A stretch of 39,579 bases of DNA from an uncultured Saprospiraceae bacterium (GTDB lineage: Bacteria; Bacteroidota; Bacteroidia; Chitinophagales; Saprospiraceae), in contig CALJVJ010000050.1 of the NCBI GenBank assembly GCA_937974625.1, positions 1-39,579 on the forward strand, in the 5' to 3' direction. Below, piece after piece: positions 31,332 to 39,579 of the stretch. Made by a program: the position numbers and the translations under genes. Under the pieces are notes generated by a model, which was not told where the DNA came from, did not search any database, and saw nothing but the letters and a program-made list of their open reading frames with translations. Positions within the stretch are counted from its first letter, which is position 1, and each line of letters opens with the position of its first letter.

Positions 31332-33995
31332 ATGAAAAAAGTTATTCTTCTAATATTTTTTTCTGGCCTTTCTTTTTTAGGCTTTGCCCAAACACTATTG
31401 GAACAAGAAGTTGATTTTGATGCTAAAGACCTACCTTTAAAAACCGCACTTGTTCAGTTAAGTAGACAGATTAATACCGGTATTACCTTTAATGGGAATA
31501 TTATTCCTGATAAAACTATCTCTGCTAATTTTGAAGGAGAAGATGTTGAGACGATACTTGCTCATTTTTTAGCAGGCACTTCTATTAGATTTAAATATGA
31601 GTTAGAAGAAGAACGGATTGTTTTATACCGAATTGAGCAAGAAAAATGGTATACCATTAGTGGTTATATTAAAGATGCAGAGACTGGTGAACGATTGATT
31701 GCTGCTAATGTCTTTGATCCTAAATCTCAAAAGGGTATTGCCTCTAATGAATATGGCTTTTTTAGCATTACTTTGCCACGAGGTGACCAATACCTGAATT
31801 TCTCCTTTCTAGGGTATACTACAAAATCGAAGAAAATTAATCTAAAGAAAAATACCAATTTAACGATTCACTTGAAACCGTCACTAACTTTGACTGAAGT
31901 TGTAGTTACTTCCAAAGGTTTAAATCCAAATGCTTTTGCTATCGCTAATCAAGGTACTGCCGTTCCTATCGCCGAAATGTCGAATTTACCAGCCTTAGGC
32001 GGTGAAACTGATTTATTGCGAACGGTTAGTCTATTGCCTGGCGTGCAGTCTGGTACAGATGGTTTTGGCGGTTTGAATGTGCGTGGTGGTAGTGCGGACC
32101 AAAACCTAATTTTGTTAGATGGTGTTCCTGTTTATAATGCGTCCCACTTAGGTGGTCTTTTTTCCATTTTTAATAGTAGTGCGATTAAAAGTGCTCAATT
32201 GTATAAAGGAAATTTTCCTGCAAGATTTGGCGGAAGACTTTCTTCCATACTTGATGTGCGAACTAAAGAAGGCAATCAAAGGAAACTAGCGGGAGAAGCT
32301 ACCTTAGGCTTGATTGCGTGGAATGGTACACTTGAAGGCCCTATCGTAACCGATAAAAGCTCCTTTTTCTTTTCGGTAAGACGTTCTGTATTTGATGCTT
32401 TTTTAAAACCTATTAGTCGAAAATTAAAGGAACGAAAAGGAGATGTAGGAACCACGAGCCATACTTTTTTAGATGTAAATGGAAAGGTTAATTTTTACTT
32501 AGGTAAAAAGGACCAATTATTTTTGAGTGTTTATCATGGCAATGATAAATTTGGAGATAGCAATCAATCTGTGAAAGATGGACTTGATTTTAGAACGATA
32601 GCGCATCATCAAGATTTGGATTGGGGGAATACGATTGGGGTTTTGCGATGGAACCATTTATTCTCTGACCAACTATTTGCTAATACAACCCTAAATTTTA
32701 GTAAATTTTGGTTCAAATCTGAAGAATTATATGATGAACGAATTATTCCTGCTGGGCAAGCAGAATCAGAACCGATTCAAGATAATTTATTCTACAATCT
32801 ATATAATTCTAGTATAGAAGATAAATCTGCTAAAATTGATTTTGATTTTATTCCTTCTACTAAGTATAATGCAAAATTTGGTGTAGAGTTTATTAATCAT
32901 ACTTTTCGACCAGGAGCATTTACTTTAGACCATAACTCTTTTGTGGCGGTTAATGAACGGAATGCCATTGACTCACTGATTTCAGTAAATAATATAGTTA
33001 ACTCTCAAGAATATGCAGCTTATCTGGAAAATAATATTTCTTTTTCACCTAAACTAAAAGGAAATATAGGTTTTAGAAGTACTTTGATTAATGTACAATC
33101 GACAAAGTATTTTTCTTTTCAGCCTAGATTTTCTTTAAAATACCAAGTTAATAATACCTCGCTGTGGACAATTTCTGTTAGTAAAATGATGCAAAATTTG
33201 CACTTACTTACAACGACGGGTATTGGTTTACCTACAGATTTATGGGTTCCTGCAACGGCTAAGGTGAAACCGCAATTGGCTTGGCAAGGAAGTATAGGTG
33301 TACAAAAATTATGGTCTAAAAATTGGACACTGCAAGCGGAAGCCTATTATAAAAGCATGAAACATCTAATTACTTACCAAGAGGGTAGTAGTTTTTTGAT
33401 TGAATCTATTGTTTTAGATGCTAGTAATTGGGAAGGTAAAGTAACAGAAGGCAAAGGTGAAAGTTATGGAGTTGAGCTATCTCTAAAAAAGAACCTTGGC
33501 TTTTTGAAAGGTTGGGTGAACTATACTTACGCTAAGACTACTAGGCAATTTGATGCAGTTAATTTTGGCAAAAGTTATGATTTTAAGTTTGACCGGCCAC
33601 ATAGTTTCAAGATTGCTGCTATCTATCAATTGAATGCAAGAATGAATGTGAGTGCTAATTGGACTATTGAATCTGGTATGCCTACGACTTTGCCCACAGG
33701 GGAATATACTTTTTCGTCTTCTAATCTATTTTCTCCTGTTGCTGTTTTGAGTGTAGGCGAAAAGAATAGCTTTCGATTGCCAGCTAATCATCATTTAGAT
33801 ATAGGTTTGAACCTAGATTTGACAAAAAGGAAATATCGCCAAATGTTAAAATTTGGCATCTATAACGTTTATAATCGAAAAAATCCGTTGTACTATCGGT
33901 TGAGAGATAAACAGGATGGTAGTGGAGAAAAGGAATTTGTTCGGGTGACTTTATTGCCTATCACTCCTTCTTTGAGCTATACAATTCAGTTTTAG
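31332..33995 (+). CDS. TonB-dependent outer-membrane receptor with STN and carboxypeptidase-like domains
   Basis: Outer-membrane active transporter, 887 residues. Signal peptide 1-19 (LIFFSGLSFLGFAQ). STN (secretin/TonB N-terminal, signalling) domain about 25-105 (LPLKTALVQLSRQINTGITF), carboxypeptidase-regulatory-like domain about 108-195 (ISGYIKDAETGERLIAANV), plug about 205-330 (LPGVQSGTDGFGGLNVRGGS, DQNLILLDGVPVYNASHLGG) and a 22-strand-type barrel ending in an aromatic residue (LSYTIQF). The STN domain fits signalling to the FecR protein encoded just upstream. The DUF4249 gene follows, as is usual for this receptor class. Ligand unknown. Confidence 0.93.
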   Translation: MKKVILLIFFSGLSFLGFAQTLLEQEVDFDAKDLPLKTALVQLSRQINTGITFNGNIIPDKTISANFEGEDVETILAHFLAGTSIRFKYELEEERIVLYRIEQEKWYTISGYIKDAETGERLIAANVFDPKSQKGIASNEYGFFSITLPRGDQYLNFSFLGYTTKSKKINLKKNTNLTIHLKPSLTLTEVVVTSKGLNPNAFAIANQGTAVPIAEMSNLPALGGETDLLRTVSLLPGVQSGTDGFGGLNVRGGSADQNLILLDGVPVYNASHLGGLFSIFNSSAIKSAQLYKGNFPARFGGRLSSILDVRTKEGNQRKLAGEATLGLIAWNGTLEGPIVTDKSSFFFSVRRSVFDAFLKPISRKLKERKGDVGTTSHTFLDVNGKVNFYLGKKDQLFLSVYHGNDKFGDSNQSVKDGLDFRTIAHHQDLDWGNTIGVLRWNHLFSDQLFANTTLNFSKFWFKSEELYDERIIPAGQAESEPIQDNLFYNLYNSSIEDKSAKIDFDFIPSTKYNAKFGVEFINHTFRPGAFTLDHNSFVAVNERNAIDSLISVNNIVNSQEYAAYLENNISFSPKLKGNIGFRSTLINVQSTKYFSFQPRFSLKYQVNNTSLWTISVSKMMQNLHLLTTTGIGLPTDLWVPATAKVKPQLAWQGSIGVQKLWSKNWTLQAEAYYKSMKHLITYQEGSSFLIESIVLDASNWEGKVTEGKGESYGVELSLKKNLGFLKGWVNYTYAKTTRQFDAVNFGKSYDFKFDRPHSFKIAAIYQLNARMNVSANWTIESGMPTTLPTGEYTFSSSNLFSPVAVLSVGEKNSFRLPANHHLDIGLNLDLTKRKYRQMLKFGIYNVYNRKNPLYYRLRDKQDGSGEKEFVRVTLLPITPSLSYTIQF

Positions 33996-34133
33996 ACCTT
34001 CTGTTAAAGTTCAACATAATATTAAATAAATTTGTATTTTTGCTTAGGAACCTACCTTTTAGTATGGTTCTTCTTAAGAAATTACTCATTTTACAAAACA
34101 ACTAAATTGACGAAATCCCATTCTATAAATTGG

Positions 34134-35066
34134 ATGTTCACCTTAATTATTATGGGTGGAATCTTCGTTTCTTCTTGCGAAGAACCTGTCGATTTAGATA
34201 TTGCTGTCTTACCACCTCAAATTGTCGTCAATAGTAATTTTGTGCCAGGCCAACCTTTCCAAGTTTCTATTACCAAAAGTAAAAATGTATTGTCTACAGA
34301 AACAGAAGAGTATGTAAATGACGCAGAAGTACGTATTTTTTCTTCTCAAGGTAAAGAGCTAGATAAACTTCAGCTAAAGCACTTCCAACACCCATTTTAT
34401 GAATCACGACGCCTTCAACCAGAAAGTGGAAAAGGATACCGTATAGAAGTGGAGGTACCAGGATACCCTCAACTTATTGCAGAGGATATCGTCCCATTTC
34501 CAGTAGCTTTGGAAAATATTGAGATGGACACGATCGAAACTTTTGGTGCGATAGATGAAAGAGTTTATAAAGTAGAGATAAATGTTGGATTTACAGACCC
34601 AATTGGTGCTCAAGATTATTACCACTTGAGTTTGTACAATGAAGTGCTTGACCCAGTCGATGAAACGGTGCCTATGAATGGGTTTGATGAAAATAATAGC
34701 GAAGATAACCTAGTTCCTTTAATGCCGCTAGAAAATGATAAAGATAACCCTACGGTTACTTTTCATTATGAAGATGGAGGTATCTTATTTACAGATGAAG
34801 ATTTTGATGGACAAAAGGCAGGGTTGAAATTTTATTCCTTAATTAGTTTGAACAATGAAGCTAGGATGGGTAAAGTGATTGGTGTTTTAAGAACGGTGTC
34901 TAAAGACTATTATTTATATCATACTTCTCTTTCTCGCCAAATTGCTAATAAGGACCGTCCTTTTGTGGAGCCGATTAGCGTCTATTCTAATATTGAAAAT
35001 GGCTTAGGCATTTTTTCTGGCTATGCAGTTTATAGAGATTCTGTTTCTATTTCTGCTTCTTTTTAA
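34134..35066 (+). CDS. DUF4249 surface lipoprotein
   Basis: Partner lipoprotein of the upstream TonB receptor. The ATG at 34134 is chosen because it directly starts a lipoprotein signal (MFTLIIMGGIFVSSC); a TTG frame runs upstream to 34032 but would bury this signal and contains a TATTTTTG promoter-like core (34035-34042). The 310-residue product has DLDIAVLPPQIVVNSNFVPG near the N-terminus, an Ig-like beta domain (about 25-130) and the typical DUF4249 body (YYHLSLYNE, FTDEDFDGQ, LYHTSLSRQ). Function is unknown; TonB receptor/DUF4249 pairs are frequent in Bacteroidota and presumably capture a ligand at the surface. Confidence 0.9.
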   Translation: MFTLIIMGGIFVSSCEEPVDLDIAVLPPQIVVNSNFVPGQPFQVSITKSKNVLSTETEEYVNDAEVRIFSSQGKELDKLQLKHFQHPFYESRRLQPESGKGYRIEVEVPGYPQLIAEDIVPFPVALENIEMDTIETFGAIDERVYKVEINVGFTDPIGAQDYYHLSLYNEVLDPVDETVPMNGFDENNSEDNLVPLMPLENDKDNPTVTFHYEDGGILFTDEDFDGQKAGLKFYSLISLNNEARMGKVIGVLRTVSKDYYLYHTSLSRQIANKDRPFVEPISVYSNIENGLGIFSGYAVYRDSVSISASF

Positions 35067-35074
35067 AATATCGT

Positions 35075-35133
35075 GAGCTATTAAAAGTTATTACCGAAAA
35101 AACAATAGCTCTTGCTTTCATCGATAATAACTT
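35075..35133. other. Interleaved inverted repeats (pseudoknot-like)
   Basis: Two helices overlap in A-B-A'-B' order: GAGCTATT / AATAGCTC (35075-35082 / 35104-35111) and AAGTTATTA / TAATAACTT (35085-35093 / 35125-35133; extendable to 13 bp with one mismatch). They lie between convergent genes. Either a pseudoknot or two exclusive hairpins; no U-tract follows. Confidence 0.6.
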
Positions 35134-35148
35134 CCAATAATCTCTTTC

Positions 35149-35862
35149 CTACTTATTATCCTGCTTTGCAAATACCTTCTTCAATAAATTAGAAGTTCTC
35201 GCGGATACATTTTTTCTAATATTTCCCTCTTCTTTTTCTACCATGCTAAACAAGCCTTTCAAAGCTTGATTGGTTACATAATTGTCTAAGCTAGGGTCTG
35301 CTTTTTCTACAAATGGAATCTTATTATACTTTTCTACTACATCTGACCAATATTTTCTTGCCTTAAATTTATCAAGAGATTCGATAATGACTGGACTAAA
35401 TGCTGTATATAATTGAGCATTGGTTTTATCATTCAAATAACCTGTGGCTGCATTGTCTGCACCCATTAATATATTCAAGGCGTCTTCGAAAGACATTTGC
35501 TTGATAGCATCTACAAAAATTGGTTTAGCTTTCTTAGCAGCATCTTCCGCTCCTCTATTAATTTTTTCTAATAGCACATTTTCAACTTGTGCAAAACCTG
35601 GAACTTTCTGCAGCTTGTCCGTGATTTTTCTTGCTTCTGGTGGTAATAAAATTTTGTATGGACTTTTGAAAAAGCCATCAACAGCGGATAATTGGTCAGA
35701 ACCTTTACCAATACCGATTTCTAAAGCTTCTTTTAAGCCGGAAGAAATTTCTCCTGTGGTCAAGGCATCACTTTCTAAAACACTTCCTAAAGCCTGTTGT
35801 AACTCTGAACAGGAAGAAAAAGAAAATGCTAATAGTACTAGGAATACTTTTAAAAATTTCAT
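35149..35862 (-). CDS. DUF4197 lipoprotein
   Basis: 237 residues. The signal sequence ends in FSFSSC (Cys 18), a lipobox, so a membrane lipoprotein is expected. The mature protein is a helical DUF4197 domain: TGEISSGLKEALEIGIGKGSDQLS, then DGFFKSPYKILLPPEARKI, FVDAIKQMSFEDALNILMG, ATGYLNDKTNAQLYTAFSPVI, and DLxNYVTNQALKGLF-like C-terminal part (LDNYVTNQALKGLFSMV). Function unknown for the family. It appears monocistronic. Confidence 0.92.
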   Translation of the reverse strand: MKFLKVFLVLLAFSFSSCSELQQALGSVLESDALTTGEISSGLKEALEIGIGKGSDQLSAVDGFFKSPYKILLPPEARKITDKLQKVPGFAQVENVLLEKINRGAEDAAKKAKPIFVDAIKQMSFEDALNILMGADNAATGYLNDKTNAQLYTAFSPVIIESLDKFKARKYWSDVVEKYNKIPFVEKADPSLDNYVTNQALKGLFSMVEKEEGNIRKNVSARTSNLLKKVFAKQDNK

Positions 35863-36062
35863 TAATAATTATTTTAGTGTAATTGTAATCGGTTAAAAGC
35901 TTGTCTAAATTTTCAACAAGAATATGGTATAAAACTATACTGTTACCTCTTTTATTTTAAGACGACCGTTTTAGTGTTAAGGTAACTAAAGAAAATGTTA
36001 GCATGCTTTCAAATTATTCTATCGTTTATTGAAGTTGTCTAAAAACTATATAATTGTCTATA

Positions 36063-36195
36063 AGAGTTTGTCTAAAAAATTATCAGGACGATAAAATTTA
36101 GACATACTCTAAAAGCCAGAAAACCGAACGAACCTCAAAATGGCTTTTATCTTTCCAATCTCGATAATTATCGGGAGGTTATTCAAAAGATAAAA
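36063..36195. repeat. Cluster of inverted repeats (REP-like)
   Basis: Three structures follow each other: an imperfect 21-bp palindrome (36063-36084 / 36090-36110, AGAGTTTGTCTA at its outer end); AAAAGCCA / TGGCTTTT (36111-36118 / 36141-36148); and TTTTATCTTT / AAAGATAAAA (36145-36154 / 36186-36195) enclosing a near-perfect palindrome around CGATAATTATCG (36164-36175). It could be a repeat element relic or a structured RNA. Confidence 0.6.
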
Positions 36196-36267
36196 CCAAT
36201 TTTGGAAACTGTTTTTCTGACATTTCTATCTCAATCAATATTTTCTTAAACAACTTCATTATTAAAA

Positions 36268-36302
36268 CAAAAAAAGATGCCATTCTTTTAGAATAGCACC
36301 TT
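36268..36302 (-). terminator. Terminator of the AAA+ gene
   Basis: On the minus strand a 12-bp stem AAGGTGCTATTC / GAATGGCATCTT with two G-U pairs and loop TAAAA is followed by seven Ts. It lies about 55 nt after the stop codon. Confidence 0.82.
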
Positions 36303-36355
36303 TTCGTTTTTATATTTTTAGTAATTTATATTATTTATTGACTTACTACTTGCTA

Positions 36356-39010
36356 CTAGCTGCCCTCCCCTCTACTTCTAAAACCAATCGTTTTCTTTTT
36401 AAATACTAAATCTTCTTTACTTAATTTAAAGCTTTTTACATCCTCTAAAGTTATCGTATCAATAGACGTTTTGGTTCGTTTTTTAATGGGCGTAGCAGCT
36501 AAACGTAAGTTCTGATTTTTAATAGCTTCGGTGACAATGGTTCTTACTGTTCTAGCATTGCCAAAGTATTTGTCTCGATATTCATGTAAAAATTCTAAAT
36601 AAGCCCCTAAATGTTGTTGTGCTGCAGTGCTTAACTTCATTTTTTCTGTTTGGAACATTTGTAACGCAATTTCCATCAGATTAGCTGGCTTATAATCTTC
36701 GAATTTCAATATTTTATCAAAGCGAGAATTCAAACCTGGATTAGCTTTTAAGAAGCTTTCCATATTGTCTGGATATCCTGCTACAAAAAGGAAAAATTGG
36801 CCTCGTTGGTCCTCCATTCGCTTTAGTAAAGTTTGAATGGCTTCATTTCCAAAATCTCCATGTGATGTACCCGATGATGAAGCATTCGTCAAAGCATAAG
36901 CTTCATCTATAAATAGTACACCACCTTTGGCTTCGTCTATCTTTTCGGCAGTTTTTATAGCCGTTTGTCCTACATAACCTGCCACCAATCCTTGTCTATC
37001 GGTTTCTACTATATGCCCTCTTTCCAACATCCCTAAAGCCTTATAGATTTTAGTTAAGATTCGGGCAACCGTCGTTTTTCCTGTTCCTGGATTACCAATA
37101 AAAACGGTGTGTAAATAAAAACTATTTAAGACATTTCTACCTGTTTCTCGATAGAAACTTACTAACTCTACCAACTCATGTATTTGAGTCTTGATAGCAT
37201 CCATACCAATTAGATTATCCAACTCTGCCAAAGAATCTTTTAATAGTGAGCTATCTACAGGTATTTTAGGTAAGGTCTTTTCTGTCGTAATCGCTATCTT
37301 ATTTACATCTTCTACTGTTATGGTTGCTAACTCTTCGTATTCTGTTAGTGCGGGTTCTTCTGTTGCCATTACTCGTAAGCCTAAATTGATTTTTGCTTTT
37401 TCGATTAAATCGAATACAAATCTAGCATTGCCAAATGTTCGGTCTCGATTTCGGAAAGCTTCTATGATGATTTCATCAATTCTAGACTTTGCTTTTTTTG
37501 TTAGTTTAACTCCTTTTTCTTGACCTGCGAAAGTAGCAATTTGAGATAATTCCTGTGGTAGGTAATCTGCAAATTCAAAAAACAACTTAAACCGAGACTT
37601 TAAACCTGGATTGGAATCCATGAAATGCTTCATCTCTTTAGGATAACCTGCGACAATGACCGCTAAGTCTCCTTCGCCATTCGACATTTCTTTTAAAATA
37701 ATTTCTACTACTTCTCTACCAAAATCCTTACTGTCATCATTGGAACGAGCTAAGGAATAGGCTTCATCAATGAATAATACACCTCCTCTTGCTTTATTGA
37801 TGACTTCTCTTACTTTTGGGGCGGTTTGTCCAATATATTCTCCTACTAAATCGACTCGGTCAACCTCGGTCACATGTCCTTTGGTCAGTAAGCCCATTTT
37901 TTTGTACAACTTACCCATCATTTTGGCAACCGTCGTTTTTCCTGTACCGGGATTGCCAATAAAAACAGAATGGACATTTATTTCTTCTTTCTCTTCAAAT
38001 CCTTTTTCTTTTCTTAATTGTAAGAATTGAATGTATTTTGCATGCTCTCTGACCTTAACCTTAATGTCGGTTAAGCCTATTAACGAGGTTAAGCTTTGTA
38101 CTACATCTTCAAAGGTAAGATTGATGTCTTCGTCAGGCATTAGGATAACAGGTGTCTGGCGATTGGGTAACAATACCCCAGCAATACCTTCTTCAAAAGC
38201 ATCATCTACTTCGAAAGGTACAACAGCGAGTAGTTTATCCATAAAAATTAATTCCGCTGTATAATTATCTTTTCGCCACGACCCTTTTACGTTAGAACCC
38301 CAACCTGCCGTCAACCGAATATACTCTTCTCCTTTATCTACTCGATGCAATCGTACTACCTGCCCTTTTAATTCTCTAGCGTCATTATAGAATTTGGTAA
38401 ATAATTCGCATTGCCAGTTATGAAGGAGATTATCATTTTTTAAGACAATTTCTACATAAATATAGCGAGTCTCTTCGCCACTAAAATTCGTATAATAAAT
38501 GCGGTCATCTTCGTTGACATCATCATAAGGACCTTCATATAATTTCAATGATTGCACTTCTAGATACTTGCCTTCTTCTCCAGTACTTAATCCATCTGAA
38601 GCATCTTCAATATAAAAATATTTGGTGGCCACTTTTTCTCCCTCTATCCATGCTTCCCAATAGTAAGTTCCTCTTTTCCAAAACGCGCCATCTTTTTTAT
38701 TTCCCCATCCTTCTCTAATATACACGACACTGTCATACTTGCTTACTTTCCGCTTAAAAGGCAATGCACATAATTCTTTGCGCCCCTTCTTCATCGAGTA
38801 GCAATGTAATTCAACTTCTACTTCCCAGTCTTCTTCATCAAATAATTTATTATAAAAGGAGAGCTCCGCATAAATATAGGATGCTTCTTTTAAGTCGAAG
38901 ACCTGCCGATATTTCTTCTTATTATCTGCCAACCACTCGGTCGACCCATATACTTTAAGTTCTCGAAACTTATATTTTTTATAATCAGGATATTTTTGAC
39001 TTTCCTCCAT
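36356..39010 (-). CDS. Tandem CbxX/CfxQ-type AAA+ ATPase with duplicated N-terminal beta domain
   Basis: 884 residues, cytoplasmic. The N-terminal 270 residues form two related beta-rich domains: each ends in GWG..G-(A/S)W-(K/R)..Y-x-(W/A)E...(G/D)K-VA...F-x-(I/V)-(E/D)DA (about 97-137 and 234-271). Then come two CbxX-type AAA+ modules: Walker A GNPGTGKTT near 350 and 637, Walker B GGVLFIDEAY near 405-414 and 694-703, sensor/AGYP motifs (VAGYPKEMKHFMDSNPGLKSRF; VAGYPDNMESFLKANPGLNSRF), and FGNAR arginine-finger segments in each. The AAA modules resemble CbbX/SpoVK/EccA. Role is unknown: remodelling of a partner recognised by the beta domains is inferred. No obvious substrate gene is adjacent. 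Confidence 0.88.
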   Translation of the reverse strand: MEESQKYPDYKKYKFRELKVYGSTEWLADNKKKYRQVFDLKEASYIYAELSFYNKLFDEEDWEVEVELHCYSMKKGRKELCALPFKRKVSKYDSVVYIREGWGNKKDGAFWKRGTYYWEAWIEGEKVATKYFYIEDASDGLSTGEEGKYLEVQSLKLYEGPYDDVNEDDRIYYTNFSGEETRYIYVEIVLKNDNLLHNWQCELFTKFYNDARELKGQVVRLHRVDKGEEYIRLTAGWGSNVKGSWRKDNYTAELIFMDKLLAVVPFEVDDAFEEGIAGVLLPNRQTPVILMPDEDINLTFEDVVQSLTSLIGLTDIKVKVREHAKYIQFLQLRKEKGFEEKEEINVHSVFIGNPGTGKTTVAKMMGKLYKKMGLLTKGHVTEVDRVDLVGEYIGQTAPKVREVINKARGGVLFIDEAYSLARSNDDSKDFGREVVEIILKEMSNGEGDLAVIVAGYPKEMKHFMDSNPGLKSRFKLFFEFADYLPQELSQIATFAGQEKGVKLTKKAKSRIDEIIIEAFRNRDRTFGNARFVFDLIEKAKINLGLRVMATEEPALTEYEELATITVEDVNKIAITTEKTLPKIPVDSSLLKDSLAELDNLIGMDAIKTQIHELVELVSFYRETGRNVLNSFYLHTVFIGNPGTGKTTVARILTKIYKALGMLERGHIVETDRQGLVAGYVGQTAIKTAEKIDEAKGGVLFIDEAYALTNASSSGTSHGDFGNEAIQTLLKRMEDQRGQFFLFVAGYPDNMESFLKANPGLNSRFDKILKFEDYKPANLMEIALQMFQTEKMKLSTAAQQHLGAYLEFLHEYRDKYFGNARTVRTIVTEAIKNQNLRLAATPIKKRTKTSIDTITLEDVKSFKLSKEDLVFKKKTIGFRSRGEGS

Positions 39011-39261
39011 GTCTTTGCGACTAAATTTTCACTTTTTGATTAGGAAACGACTAAAAAATAACTTAGCGATTTTCAAATCATTTCTTTTTCAGTTTGGATT
39101 AAAAATCTATTTGAAAATGAAGTGATTGTAAATCATAGGAGGTGAGTTATTTTTTACTCATTATTAAATGATTTGCTTGTAAAAAAGAGGAGATTCGTTC
39201 AGCTCAATTCTAAATCGTAATATAAACATATTCTGATAATTTCTTACTTTTTTAAACAAAT

Positions 39262-39480
39262 TTAGGTAATCGCTGTGGTTTTGGCTAAGCCAGGTGCACC
39301 TTCTACCAACAAATGGCCATCAGCAAGCAAGGCTATCAATAATCTGTCCACCAATAAACTTTGGCCAATTATCTTGGTTTGTAAGTATTTTCTTACTTTA
39401 GAGAAGGTCTCATGAACGTTGCTTGTGACAACTTCAGTCGCTACTTTAGGGGCTTCATTGGTGGGTGTTTTTATGCTCAT
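39262..39480 (-). pseudogene. N-terminal fragment of a MoxR-type AAA+ ATPase
   Basis: 72 residues that match only the beginning of MoxR proteins (usually about 310-330 residues): HETFSKVRKYLQTKIIGQ, then LLIALLADGHLLVEGAPGLAKTTA with an intact Walker A (GAPGLAKT). The frame ends five codons after it (AIT-stop), and the 250 bp downstream contain no readable remainder of the ATPase in any frame, so it is a truncation and not a simple frameshift. It is probably a leftover of a duplication or deletion; a translated short peptide is possible. The ATG context and N-terminal spacer (MSIKTPTNEAPKV) look intact. Confidence 0.75.
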
Positions 39481-39579
39481 AATACCAAAATAATAATCGT
39501 TATTTAGCCTTGAAAAATCTGTTTAATATTACACTTATCTATACAAAATAATAAGTTAAATATAGTTAATGTACGCGAG

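Larger units (their letters stand above)
35863..36355. other. Intergenic region with nested inverted repeats
   Basis: Contains repeated TTGTCTA motifs (about 35903, 36035, 36053, 36069), a cluster of hairpins at 36063-36195 and the terminator of the AAA+ gene (36268-36302). No ORF of interest is seen. Confidence 0.6.

Noticed and set aside
34032..34133. Extended N-terminus of the DUF4249 protein from a TTG codon
   Set aside because: It would place 34 residues before a complete lipoprotein signal; ATG 34134 is better, and the upstream part contains a promoter-like core.
39070..39120. Inverted repeat TTTTCAAAT / ATTTGAAAA before the AAA+ gene
   Set aside because: Short, A/T-only arms of this kind are expected by chance in such AT-rich spacers.

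Overview
The window is chromosomal DNA from a free-living member of the Bacteroidota, most likely a Saprospiria-type genome. The evidence is low GC with very AT-rich spacers, promoter cores of the TAnnTTTG type, two secreted proteins ending in type IX secretion (T9SS) sorting domains, a FecR / TonB-receptor / DUF4249 cluster, a Bacteroidota-type YbeY, and MopE-like DCDD repeats. No integrase, transposase, CRISPR array, rRNA or tRNA was found.

Layout. 1-3215: the 5' part of a membrane pyrophosphatase (hppA, running off the left edge), then an acyl-CoA thioesterase and a nitroreductase. 3704-10522: a 2272-residue T9SS cargo protein with a sugar-dehydrogenase-like propeller, Kelch repeats and eight DCDD modules. 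10619-13768: a DUF2853 protein, an OmpR-type two-component pair, and a divergent small Cys-rich secreted protein with four 11-bp-spaced operator repeats before its promoter. 13840-17957: a 2-oxoglutarate/Fe(II) dioxygenase, a sodium:neurotransmitter-type symporter and a TPR protein. 18642-20944: ECF sigma, its membrane anti-sigma and a Spy/CpxP-like periplasmic protein, followed by a DUF192 protein. 21269-23574: a 37-residue membrane peptide and an NfeD/flotillin operon. 24019-24951: prs. 24952-25704: a non-coding stretch with two successive structured RNA candidates, each ending in a rho-independent terminator. 25693-29658: an Asp-box propeller lipoprotein with a T9SS domain, a small-RNA candidate, ybeY and an RsbW-like ATPase. 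30283-35066: orphan FecR anti-sigma, TonB receptor and DUF4249 lipoprotein. 35149-39480: a DUF4197 lipoprotein, a tandem CbxX-type AAA+ protein with a duplicated N-terminal beta domain, and a MoxR fragment cut off just after its Walker A motif.

How the parts relate. Most genes are housekeeping or envelope functions in short operons. Signal transduction is prominent: a two-component pair beside a Cys-rich target with a readable operator, an ECF sigma/anti-sigma/sensor triad with an ECF-like promoter, and a FecR-TonB route that lacks a local sigma factor.

The best candidates for something undescribed are the paired structured RNAs at 25216-25703, the Cys-rich sensor/target module at 11178-13768, the promoter-sRNA-terminator unit at 28514-28626, and the beta-domain/tandem AAA+ fusion at 36356-39010. 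All calls come from reading the sequence; no homology search or folding program was run.
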